7,681 nucleotides of DNA from an uncultured Desulfomonile sp. (lineage in GTDB: Bacteria > Desulfobacterota > Desulfomonilia > Desulfomonilales > Desulfomonilaceae), in the NCBI GenBank assembly GCA_903853735.1, contig CAINUH010000283.1, positions 1 through 7,681 on the forward strand, written 5' to 3'. A program made the position numbers and the translations under genes. Shown here one piece after another: positions 1 to 5,199 of the stretch (positions are counted from its first letter, which is position 1; every line of letters starts with the position of its first letter). The notes beneath the pieces are model-generated. The model had not been told where the DNA came from. It worked only from the letters and a program-made list of their open reading frames with translations, and made no database searches.

Positions 1-4
1 CAAC

Positions 5-33
5 CTTTATCAGGAACAATATGAAATAGTCAA
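5..33 (-). promoter_or_regulatory. possible leftward promoter at window edge
   Basis: On the minus strand a TTGACT box (28-33) is followed after exactly 17 bases by ATAAAG (5-10). A run of seven T lies just upstream on that strand (45-51). The arrangement matches the candidate dsrA promoter at 3170-3198, which also has a T-tract, TTGACT, a 17-base spacer and a box ending in AAAG. It would drive a gene to the left of the window. An alternative reading is TTGTCA, 16 bases, TATTGT on the same strand. The -10 boxes are poor sigma-70 matches, so this is inference from pattern only. Confidence 0.3.
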
Positions 34-92
34 CTCTTGACAAGAAAAAAACGTAAACCCGTTATTACAGATAAGTGGTGGACGGAAGGAAT

Positions 93-144
93 TCGTTCCC
101 TTGACGTGGGAGAAAGGCTCCGACTCGTACCGTAATGGGAACGA
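93..144. repeat. 8-bp perfect inverted repeat, intergenic
   Basis: TCGTTCCC (93-100) is exactly complementary to GGGAACGA (137-144), and the 36-base interior holds a smaller stem, GGAG (109-112) with CTCC (118-121). It lies between the dsrD 3' end and the left edge, where no convincing gene is present. It could be a structured RNA element or an operator, but nothing in the sequence decides this. Confidence 0.4.
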
Positions 145-194
145 GGCGTGACGGAAACACAAACGTCCGAGGGGATAGAGTTGATTGTGAATCC

Positions 195-280
195 CCTACC
201 CCCTCCTTCGGGGCAGTGTAGGACAGAGGAGGACGTCGCTTCCTCCTCTCACATATCGAAATGCCGGAAAACGGTCGGCA
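195..280 (-). terminator. stem-loop cluster after dsrD, possible transcript end
   Basis: Three stems follow the dsrD stop within 90 bases. In plus coordinates they are TGCCG/CGGCA (262-266, 276-280), a perfect 9-bp stem AGAGGAGGA/TCCTCCTCT (225-233, 241-249, 7-base loop), and a bulged 9-bp stem CCTAC+CCCC with GGGG+GTAGG (195-203, 210-213, 218-222). No T-tract follows on the minus strand, so a classical intrinsic terminator is not shown. The structures could instead end the transcript with a protein factor or protect the mRNA 3' end. Confidence 0.4.
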
Positions 281-283
281 GTA

Positions 284-520
284 TCAGTCTTCTTCCGCGT
301 GCTGCTTTCCCATTCCCTTCAAACCAATCAGGGTTGTGCTCCCGCTGGACCAATACTCCAGATGACCCTCTTGGACCATCTTGTTGACCAGGTTCTTCAC
401 GTCCCTGTTCTTCATGTCAGGTATCATAGCGAAGAAGTCCTTCAAATAGAATTTCGACTTGCTCTTTGACTTGCCCTTCAACGCTTCCAGTATTGCTTGT
501 CTTGCTTCGTCCTCGGTCAT
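284..520 (-). CDS. dsrD: DsrD, dissimilatory sulfite reductase accessory protein
   Basis: This is a small (78 aa) soluble winged-helix-like protein encoded with dsrAB. From the family it is known as a partner and activator of DsrAB in sulfite reducers and is absent from most sulfur oxidisers. Recognisable segments are SKSKFYLKDFF (about 20-30), IPDMKNRDVKNLV (about 33-45) and the family signature LEYWSSGSTT (about 54-63), then GLKGMGKQ near the C-terminus. The chosen ATG gives the usual family length and sits 7 bases after AGAAGGAG. An upstream in-frame TTG at 541 would add seven residues and lacks a better site. The start lies 21 bases after the dsrB stop, so the gene should be cotranscribed with dsrAB. 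It does not bind DNA in known members despite the fold. Identity is secure. Confidence 0.95.
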   Translation of the reverse strand: MTEDEARQAILEALKGKSKSKSKFYLKDFFAMIPDMKNRDVKNLVNKMVQEGHLEYWSSGSTTLIGLKGMGKQHAEED

Positions 521-527
521 GGATGAA

Positions 528-535
528 CTCCTTCT
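528..535 (-). promoter_or_regulatory. Shine-Dalgarno site of dsrD
   Basis: AGAAGGAG on the minus strand stands 7 bases before the ATG at 520. This supports that ATG over the TTG at 541, which would abut the dsrB stop. Confidence 0.75.
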
Positions 536-541
536 GACCAA

Positions 542-1660
542 CTAGTATTTGAACTGTGTAGACTGACGCCACGTGGTATAAGCAAAACGGTAGTCGTCGA
601 TCAAGTGATGGGTGAACGGGATGCCGGTCTTCCCGAAAAATCTTTCCCATCCAATCCTTTCGGCCCAGTCGCCGAGCCGTTCGTACTTCCTTGCGTCCTT
701 TGCGTACACATCTAGGATATTCTTGACGGCGTCCACCGTGGAGGTCCACCGTGGAGGCTCGTTGGGCATGAACGGGATAACCACTTTTGAGAACTTGGGC
801 TTGCTGATCCTGTTAGAGATCTTTCCGCCCACGAGTATTGCGACACCGCTTCCGACATCGTCCGCCAAAGGCATGGCCGCGCACATGGTATAGCAGTTGC
901 CGCAGAACATACAGCGCTCTGCGTTAACCTCGAGACTCTTCAGTCCGCTGGCTGTCTTTGCCGGTTTGATTGCTGCGGTGGGGCACGCTGCTATGGCCAG
1001 GGGGAGTTCGCACAGCTTGTCGATCCATTCGCTGTCAATCATGGGCGGCTTACGGTGAATACCCAGGATGGCGATGTCCGAGCAGTGAACTGCACCGCAC
1101 ATGTTGAGGCAGCAGGCCAGAGAAACGCGGACAGGCGCAGGAAGGCGCATGTTGCCGAATTCGTCATAAATGGCGTCCATCACGGCCTTGACTACACCGG
1201 AAGCATCGATGGCGGGAGTGTGGCAGTGAGCCCATCCCTGGGTGTGAACGATATTGGTAACGCCGGCGCCGGTTCCACCGATGGGGAACTTGTTTGAGCC
1301 CTTGTCGAACTTCCTGCTCTTCAGGTCGTCCGTGAGGGGCTTCACTTTTTCTTTCTTGTCAACCATGAACTCAACATTGTTCCTGGTGGTAAAACGCAGA
1401 TAACCGTCACAATGTTTGTCGGCGATTTCGCAGATCTCGCGGATATGCTCGACACTAATGAGCCGAGCAGCACCAACGCGCACTGTGTACACCTCATCGC
1501 CCGTTTCAGAGACATGTTTTAGTACGCCGGGTTCCAGAATTTCATGATAGAGCCATTTCCCGTAGTTTTTTTCGATAACGGGCGGAAAAAAGTCCTTGTA
1601 GTATCTGGGACCTAAATCGGTAAGTCTATCCTTCAGGGGATTACTGGGATCGTAAGGCAT
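542..1660 (-). CDS. dsrB: dissimilatory sulfite reductase beta subunit DsrB
   Basis: This is the catalytic-cofactor-binding beta subunit of the cytoplasmic DsrAB heterotetramer, which reduces sulfite in the last steps of sulfate respiration. The protein is 372 aa, close to the usual ~380. Visible features in order are the N-terminal [17 protein letters not shown] (about 24-40), [14 protein letters not shown] (139-152) with C146, and [18 protein letters not shown] (181-198) with C183, C184 and C188. These are the siroheme-[4Fe-4S] ligands by family alignment. A ferredoxin insert follows, with C226 (AACP) and C250, C253 and C256 in CMFCGNC. The C-terminus ends STQFKY, matching the conserved tail. 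An AGGAGG site (1669-1674) precedes the ATG by 8 bases and lies beside the dsrA stop, leaving 15 bases between the genes. All cluster ligands are present, so an active enzyme is expected. Confidence 0.98.
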   Translation of the reverse strand: MPYDPSNPLKDRLTDLGPRYYKDFFPPVIEKNYGKWLYHEILEPGVLKHVSETGDEVYTVRVGAARLISVEHIREICEIADKHCDGYLRFTTRNNVEFMVDKKEKVKPLTDDLKSRKFDKGSNKFPIGGTGAGVTNIVHTQGWAHCHTPAIDASGVVKAVMDAIYDEFGNMRLPAPVRVSLACCLNMCGAVHCSDIAILGIHRKPPMIDSEWIDKLCELPLAIAACPTAAIKPAKTASGLKSLEVNAERCMFCGNCYTMCAAMPLADDVGSGVAILVGGKISNRISKPKFSKVVIPFMPNEPPRWTSTVDAVKNILDVYAKDARKYERLGDWAERIGWERFFGKTGIPFTHHLIDDYRFAYTTWRQSTQFKY

Positions 1661-1675
1661 TTCCTAAACCTCCTA

Positions 1676-2965
1676 CTACCTCTGGTGTTTCTTTCGGTAA
1701 GCGTCGATATCGCGTGTCCATCCACCCTCTACCTCTTCTTCCTTCCAGAAAATGTATGGGTTGGACCTCGGCTCGTCGATCATTCTGGGATCCGGATCCA
1801 GCTCGATCACTCTCAAGAACTCCTGCCAGCTTTTCCTCTGGATCAACTCGCCGAGGCGCTCGCGGTTCTTACCTTCTTCCATCCACCAATCCCAGACCTT
1901 CAGGATCAATTCTTTAAGTTCCTCGTAAGGCGGCTCCATCTTCATGAAGGGAACGGTCAGAGTGGACATCTGAGCGCCTTCCAGAATGGGGGCTTTCGCG
2001 CCGAAGAGGACAGAAGCGCCCTGGTCCAGACCGACTCTGAGGGCACGAGGCATGACGTTGAGGCAATGCATACAGCGGGTGCACTCCTTATTGTTAATTT
2101 CGAGTTTTTTCCCGTCCCAGGCCATACAATCAGTGGGACAAAGGTCTATTACTTCCTTTACTATATCGAATTTGCCCCAGTCTCTGCCGGAATGGGCTCC
2201 TGCATTGGGAGTAATCTCTCCGCCGACATAGGCCTTCACTGCCGCTTCATTGATGCGGATATCGTCTCTCCATGTTCCAATTACCGACATGTCGGACCTG
2301 GCAATAGAAGCCACACATCCATTGGGGCAGCCATCAAACTTAAATTTGAACTTGTAGGGGAACGCAGGCCTGTGAAGCTCGTCCTGGTACTCCATGGTCA
2401 TCTGATAGCATGTTTCCTGGGTATCATAACAAGCGAACTGGCAACGGGCCTTTCCAAGGCAGCATTCGGGGGTACGAAGGTTAGAGCCGGACCCACCCAG
2501 ATCCTGGTTCAATTCATGTGTCATTTCAAAGAAAAGCGGCTCAAGGTGATCAGTTGTCGTTCCAAGAAAGATTATGTCTCCGGTGGAACCGTGCATGTTG
2601 GTCATACCGCTGCCGTGTTTTTCCCAGAGGTCGCAGAGATCAGTAAGGAATTTTGTAGTATAAAACTTGCTGGCAGGCTGGTTCACTCGGATGGTATGAA
2701 AATGAGCCACTCCAGGAAATTTCTGAGGCTGATCGCAGTACCTGCCGATAATGCCGCCACCATAACCGAAAACTCCTACGATACCGCCGTGTTTCCAGTG
2801 GGTGACCCGGTCTTGGAAGGATAGTTCCATAACGCCTAGAAAATCATTGGGGGCTTCCTTAAGAACGTGTTTGCCTTTTTCCGCCTGCTGCTTGATATCA
2901 GAAACAAAACTAGGCCACGGGCCTTTTTCCAACTCATCAAGCATAGGGGTGTTATGTTTTCCCAT
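1676..2965 (-). CDS. dsrA: dissimilatory sulfite reductase alpha subunit DsrA
   Basis: This is the alpha subunit of DsrAB, the cytoplasmic siroheme enzyme that reduces sulfite and, with DsrC, yields a trisulfide. The protein is 429 aa (family about 400-440). The N-terminus TPMLDELEKGPWPSFVSDIK (6-25) is the classical DsrA start. The siroheme-[4Fe-4S] motif is C169-x5-C175 in TPECCLGKARCQFACYD, with C213-x3-C217 in GCPNGC. The ferredoxin domain uses C276 (LCP) and C295, C298 and C301 in CTRCMHC. The ATG at 2965 follows AGGAGG by 8 bases. The frame is open to a TTG at 3061, but those 32 extra residues do not resemble DsrA and were left out. It is the first gene of dsrABD. The sequence reads as reductive type because dsrD accompanies it; I cannot assign a phylogenetic cluster without alignment. 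Confidence 0.98.
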   Translation of the reverse strand: MGKHNTPMLDELEKGPWPSFVSDIKQQAEKGKHVLKEAPNDFLGVMELSFQDRVTHWKHGGIVGVFGYGGGIIGRYCDQPQKFPGVAHFHTIRVNQPASKFYTTKFLTDLCDLWEKHGSGMTNMHGSTGDIIFLGTTTDHLEPLFFEMTHELNQDLGGSGSNLRTPECCLGKARCQFACYDTQETCYQMTMEYQDELHRPAFPYKFKFKFDGCPNGCVASIARSDMSVIGTWRDDIRINEAAVKAYVGGEITPNAGAHSGRDWGKFDIVKEVIDLCPTDCMAWDGKKLEINNKECTRCMHCLNVMPRALRVGLDQGASVLFGAKAPILEGAQMSTLTVPFMKMEPPYEELKELILKVWDWWMEEGKNRERLGELIQRKSWQEFLRVIELDPDPRMIDEPRSNPYIFWKEEEVEGGWTRDIDAYRKKHQR

Positions 2966-2973
2966 TAAAACTT

Positions 2974-2979
2974 CCTCCT
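2974..2979 (-). promoter_or_regulatory. Shine-Dalgarno site of dsrA
   Basis: AGGAGG, within a longer GAGAGGAGGAAG on the minus strand, lies 8 bases before the ATG at 2965. It settles the dsrA start against the upstream in-frame TTG at 3061. Confidence 0.85.
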
Positions 2980-3163
2980 CTCTCGAATAAGATTTCTTTT
3001 TCTGGACTGGTTCAAGCTTTCTTTCTTGACAGACCCCGTGGAAATATAATAACGGTCCCAAAGAAAAGCCCCTACCCTCTGGACTTACCCCGGGATTCCA
3101 CGGATCCGATTTGCTGGTGGCTTTAGTGAACGTGAATGGTTCAGGTCACCCAAGCGTAGATTC
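2980..3163 (-). promoter_or_regulatory. probable long dsrA 5' leader
   Basis: If the promoter at 3170-3198 is used, transcription would begin near 3163 and leave roughly 200 untranslated bases before dsrA. The leader contains two perfect inverted repeats: TGAAC/GTTCA (3127-3131, 3139-3143, 7-base loop) and TCAAG/CTTGA (3012-3016, 3025-3029, 8-base loop). It also has an AT-rich patch at 3044-3051 that could serve as an internal -10 box (TATTAT on the minus strand) without a good -35. No known riboswitch was recognised. The start point is inferred, not seen. Confidence 0.3.
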
Positions 3164-3169
3164 GAGAGA

Positions 3170-3198
3170 CTTTAATTCACAATAGCGTGGCAAGTCAA
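3170..3198 (-). promoter_or_regulatory. candidate dsrABD promoter
   Basis: On the minus strand an eight-base T-tract (3200-3207) leads into TTGACT (3193-3198), followed after 17 bases by TTAAAG (3170-3175). The -35 box matches sigma-70 at five of six positions and the -10 box at only three, so an activator may be needed or another start may be used. The upstream T-tract could act like an UP element. It is the best candidate in the region between dsrA and the divergent small gene. Confidence 0.4.
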
Positions 3199-3480
3199 GA
3201 AAAAAAACTGGACATTTGAGACAAATAACGGCCTTACCGACCAGCTTTTTCCCTCTCCGCGCGCTTTACGGAAATGATCAAGAATGCGTTTGACGCTCCG
3301 TCTTACTCTTCAAAATGTTTCAGCCTTCTCTGACAGTGCAAAAAAGTATATGTGATACAAGAAGATATTGCGATGCCGTTTCTCGGATAATAGTGAACCT
3401 GTAAACCCCGGCTTTGCCGAGGTAGACGCAACTTGAAAAAAGAAAGATGTTCTCACTGCAAAATTAAGTGGAGGCATCAA
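3199..3480. other. divergent intergenic region, dsrA to small unknown gene
   Basis: No gene is seen on either strand. A stem CCCCGGC/GCCGAGG (3406-3412, 3416-3422, one mismatch, 3-base loop) lies about 60 bases before the start of the plus-strand gene and could be in its leader. A CTGACA at 3330-3335 is a possible -35 box for that gene, but no convincing -10 box sits at the right distance. Confidence 0.4.
3470..3474 (+). promoter_or_regulatory. Shine-Dalgarno site of small unknown gene
   Basis: GGAGG stands 6 bases before the GTG at 3481 and favours that codon as the start. The frame is also open to a TTG at 3433, preceded by a weaker GAGG about 10 bases away, which would add a 16-residue N-terminus with a CSHC (Cys-x2-Cys) pair. 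Confidence 0.55.
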
Positions 3481-3828
3481 GTGCCTTTAGAAAACTTTCC
3501 TCATATTATAATGAGCCCCCTTTCCCCGTCGTCCCATGATGCTTTTCCATCCGATCGACATGGACTGGAAGAATATATGACCGTTGATCTCCCCAAAGAG
3601 GGCGAGAAACTTCCTTTCCCTTTAACTTACAGCGCCTACCTTCGCGCAATTAAAAGTTTTCTTCTCGGGCACTGGGATCTTTTCCTCGAGGCGGTATCAC
3701 ATCGAACATCTTCCGGCACTCACAGCATTGATGAAATTGCAATAATAGCAGCTAAGCACGGAAGCGACTATCATCCTGCCCGTGTTGTCGCTCGAATCGG
3801 CGATTCTCATCGTCCAGGAAAACATTGA
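3481..3828 (+). CDS. small protein of unknown function
   Basis: I do not recognise this gene. As called it is 115 aa, soluble, with no signal peptide or membrane segment. The N-terminal half (to about 40) is rich in Pro, Ser and His and looks unstructured. The rest looks folded: acidic EYMTVDLPKEGEKLPFPL (about 31-48), then a helix-like stretch YSAYLRAIKSFLLGHWDLFLEAV, then IDEIAIIAAKHGSDYHPARV (about 83-102). The KHGSDYHPARV segment has the density of small, charged and aromatic residues expected of a conserved motif. The GTG start is chosen for its GGAGG; the ATG at 3511 (inside the disordered half) and the TTG at 3433 are alternatives. The protein stops soon after the motif, so it may be C-terminally short. 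It points away from dsrABD, and a role in sulfur metabolism cannot be claimed. Confidence 0.6.
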   Translation: MPLENFPHIIMSPLSPSSHDAFPSDRHGLEEYMTVDLPKEGEKLPFPLTYSAYLRAIKSFLLGHWDLFLEAVSHRTSSGTHSIDEIAIIAAKHGSDYHPARVVARIGDSHRPGKH

Positions 3829-4256
3829 TCAAATAGTCCGCCATCGAAGTACCTCCAAACGTTAGAAGTCGTGTGTTACAGACTGGAATGCCTGTACACG
3901 GTCCTGGCCCGGATGCTTGACTGACCAGGAATGGTCATCGGCCGAACTTTGGAGTGCCGACCTTTGAGGAATTGAACCTTTGTGTCATTCATTCTCGTGG
4001 TTACAAAGACAAAATTCATTTGACTACAGACTGGTTTAGTCACCACAATGATGGCTATGAGCCTGTCGCGTAACAGGCAGCGTTACAAACAACGCGGACT
4101 CTTAACCCCGTTTTAATAGTTCCCTTGTAGCAATTGTTGCTTCTCCCCCTTTCATCATTAGGCATCCTATCGCTCCAGTGGACCGACCATGATCATCCGA
4201 TGCAGTTTGACCTTCTCGTGCTGATGGAGACCAGCGATCCGGACACTCGTTTTGAC
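3829..4256. other. gene-free stretch rich in short inverted repeats
   Basis: No supported gene lies between the small unknown gene and the convergent SIS gene. Eight successive, non-overlapping perfect stems occur: TACAG/CTGTA (3877-3896), TGACCA/TGGTCA with a GGAA loop (3922-3937), TCGGC/GCCGA (3938-3960), CTTTGT/ACAAAG (3978-4008), TGACTA/TAGTCA (4021-4042), GCCTGT/ACAGGC (4061-4078), GCGTT/AACGC (4080-4095) and AGCAA/TTGCT (4129-4141). The last is followed by a pyrimidine-rich tract and could be a weak plus-strand terminator. The GGAA loop is of the GNRA type only in plus-strand RNA. Whether the stretch is a non-coding RNA is unknown. Confidence 0.35.
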
Positions 4257-4862
4257 TTATTTTGCTATCAAAGTCAAATACGTCGAAATCAGGTGGTCCA
4301 GCACCATGTGAACGTCCTCCACCGGACCGTACTCCCCCTTTTCGGTTTCTATGTGGATTACATGACTTGCTATGTTCTTCATGATGCCTCCGTCAAACCC
4401 AACTAAGGCGACGGCTATTCCTCCATTCTCGGCAGCATATTCGAGGGCTTTCACCGCGTTCGGGGAATTTCCGCTCGCAGAAATGCCTACAACCACGTCT
4501 CCAGGCCGCATCAGGCTTCTCAATTGCCGCGAAAAGATGTGTTCGTACCCCAGGTCGTTCCCTAAACAAGTTATTAAAGCACTATTAGAAGTAAGACTGA
4601 TCGCGCGAAATGGTATGATCCCTTCCGGCGAAGCGCAAACCCCCAGGTCATTTGCGAAATGGTCCGCGGTGGCCGCACTGCCTCCGTTCCCGAGAAAGAA
4701 AATGGCGTTGCGTCTTGATCTGGCATCAAGGAACAGGTCGATCACTCCATCCACAGCCTCGTAGTCGAGTCGTCGCAAGACTCGAATCAAGCGATCAACG
4801 TATCGGCGGGCAAATTCCGCGCTTGAACTCTTTTGTTGTGAGTCGTCGTGATGATCCGTCAT
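4257..4862 (-). CDS. SIS-domain sugar-phosphate isomerase, GmhA-like
   Basis: This 201-aa single SIS-domain protein resembles phosphoheptose isomerase GmhA (sedoheptulose 7-phosphate to heptose 7-phosphate, for LPS or S-layer heptose) and DiaA. It has a helical N-terminus (about 14-47), the phosphosugar loop GNGGSAATADHFAND (58-72), SLTSNSALITCLGNDLGYEHIFSRQ (89-113), GISASGNSPN (126-135), and the C-terminal EDVHMVLDH (182-190). By alignment with E. coli GmhA, catalytic His180 corresponds to H190 (kept) and Glu65 to D72 (changed). The HFANDL form is seen in SIS proteins of sugar-nucleotide clusters, so the exact substrate is open. The ATG has only a weak purine-rich stretch upstream. The gene stands alone on the minus strand with no heptose genes beside it. 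The fold is certain; the symbol gmhA is withheld because of the active-site change. Confidence 0.85.
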   Translation of the reverse strand: MTDHHDDSQQKSSSAEFARRYVDRLIRVLRRLDYEAVDGVIDLFLDARSRRNAIFFLGNGGSAATADHFANDLGVCASPEGIIPFRAISLTSNSALITCLGNDLGYEHIFSRQLRSLMRPGDVVVGISASGNSPNAVKALEYAAENGGIAVALVGFDGGIMKNIASHVIHIETEKGEYGPVEDVHMVLDHLISTYLTLIAK

Positions 4863-4884
4863 GTGTCTTCTTTCCAGTCTTCAA

Positions 4885-4911
4885 AGTATAGGCTTTAATA
4901 ATAAGACGCAA
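4885..4911 (-). promoter_or_regulatory. possible promoter of SIS gene
   Basis: On the minus strand TATACT (4885-4890) matches the -10 consensus at five of six positions. TTGCGT (4906-4911) is a partial -35 box at a short 15-base spacing. The resulting leader would be only about 15-20 bases, which fits the close position of the ATG at 4862. Confidence 0.3.
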
Positions 4912-4955
4912 CTGCCTGTATAAAATCTGTATTCTAATGAAGGCATTGCCACCGA

Positions 4956-4996
4956 TTAACGACACTGAAAAGGAATTACGTCTGTCTTGTCGTTAA
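4956..4996. repeat. 9-bp perfect inverted repeat, 23-base spacer
   Basis: TTAACGACA (4956-4964) and TGTCGTTAA (4988-4996) are exactly complementary. The arm length is unlikely by chance in a region this small. It sits between divergent genes and could be an operator or part of a structured leader. Confidence 0.5.
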
Positions 4997-5083
4997 CAGC
5001 AACGCAGCGTAACCGTAGAAAGGTTGCCACAACTCGATAGCAAACTCAATTCCTTTTTCCCGGTTTGAACCCTGCGCACTTTC

Positions 5084-5118
5084 GTGGTAACATCTCTCTG
5101 CTGCTCAGCTATTACCAC
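5084..5118. repeat. 7-bp perfect inverted repeat, 21-base spacer
   Basis: GTGGTAA (5084-5090) and TTACCAC (5112-5118) are exactly complementary. The centre is about 125 bases from that of the 9-bp repeat at 4956-4996, with a similar spacer but unrelated arms. A regulatory role is possible but not shown. Confidence 0.4.
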
Positions 5119-5128
5119 TGACTCGTGA

Positions 5129-5158
5129 TGCTGTCGGCATTCCGGTGCGCCGGCGGCA
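5129..5158 (+). promoter_or_regulatory. 10-bp RNA hairpin upstream of thioesterase gene
   Basis: TGCTGTCGGC (5129-5138) pairs along its full length with GCCGGCGGCA (5149-5158) when two G-U pairs are allowed, with a 10-base loop. On the minus strand those two positions become A-C mismatches, so the structure is favoured only in plus-strand RNA. It ends 41 bases before the ATG at 5200 and probably lies in that gene's leader. No T-tract follows, so it is not an intrinsic terminator. Confidence 0.4.
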
Positions 5159-5185
5159 GTTGAATTCGATGAGTGCGAGGGCCTG

Positions 5186-5193
5186 AAGAAGGA
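5186..5193 (+). promoter_or_regulatory. Shine-Dalgarno site of thioesterase gene
   Basis: AAGAAGGA lies 6 bases before the ATG at 5200. It decides the start in favour of that ATG over the in-frame GTG at 5173. Confidence 0.65.
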
Positions 5194-5199
5194 AAAATT

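Larger units (their letters stand above)
4863..5199. other. divergent intergenic region, SIS gene to thioesterase
   Basis: No gene is supported in this stretch; minus-strand open frames here run into the thioesterase gene antisense. It holds a possible minus-strand promoter for the SIS gene, two perfect long-looped inverted repeats, a strong plus-strand hairpin before the thioesterase, and minor repeats such as CAAAC/GTTTG (5041-5045, 5063-5067). No clear plus-strand promoter was found. Confidence 0.5.

Noticed and set aside
29..41. GTCAA-ctc-TTGAC dyad as an FNR/HcpR-type site
   Set aside because: The 3-base spacer does not match the 4-base spacing of that family, and the arms are only 5 bp.
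148..387. Plus-strand open frame over the dsrD 3' end
   Set aside because: It starts at a GTG with no ribosome site, runs through the stem-loops and overlaps dsrD antisense. Its Ser/Pro-rich translation is not protein-like.
1685..2824. A 379-codon open frame on the plus strand opposite dsrA
   Set aside because: It is antisense to the unmistakable dsrA gene and its translation resembles no protein; the length comes from the codon structure of the opposite strand.
3026..3050. Plus-strand TTGACA and TATAAT, both perfect consensus boxes
   Set aside because: They are only 13 bases apart, too short for sigma-70, and nothing obvious is read from there until the small gene over 400 bases later.
2966..3061. 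N-terminal extension of dsrA to a TTG at 3061
   Set aside because: The added residues do not match DsrA, and a strong AGGAGG precedes the ATG at 2965.
3174..3190. TTGTGAATTAA on the minus strand, similar to a Rex half-site
   Set aside because: Only one half of the TTGTGAA-n-TTCACAA palindrome is present, so a Rex operator is not supported.
3790..3865. Frameshifted continuation of the small unknown gene
   Set aside because: The +1 frame stays open to 3864, but the extra residues show no clear motif, so a frameshift cannot be supported without homologs.
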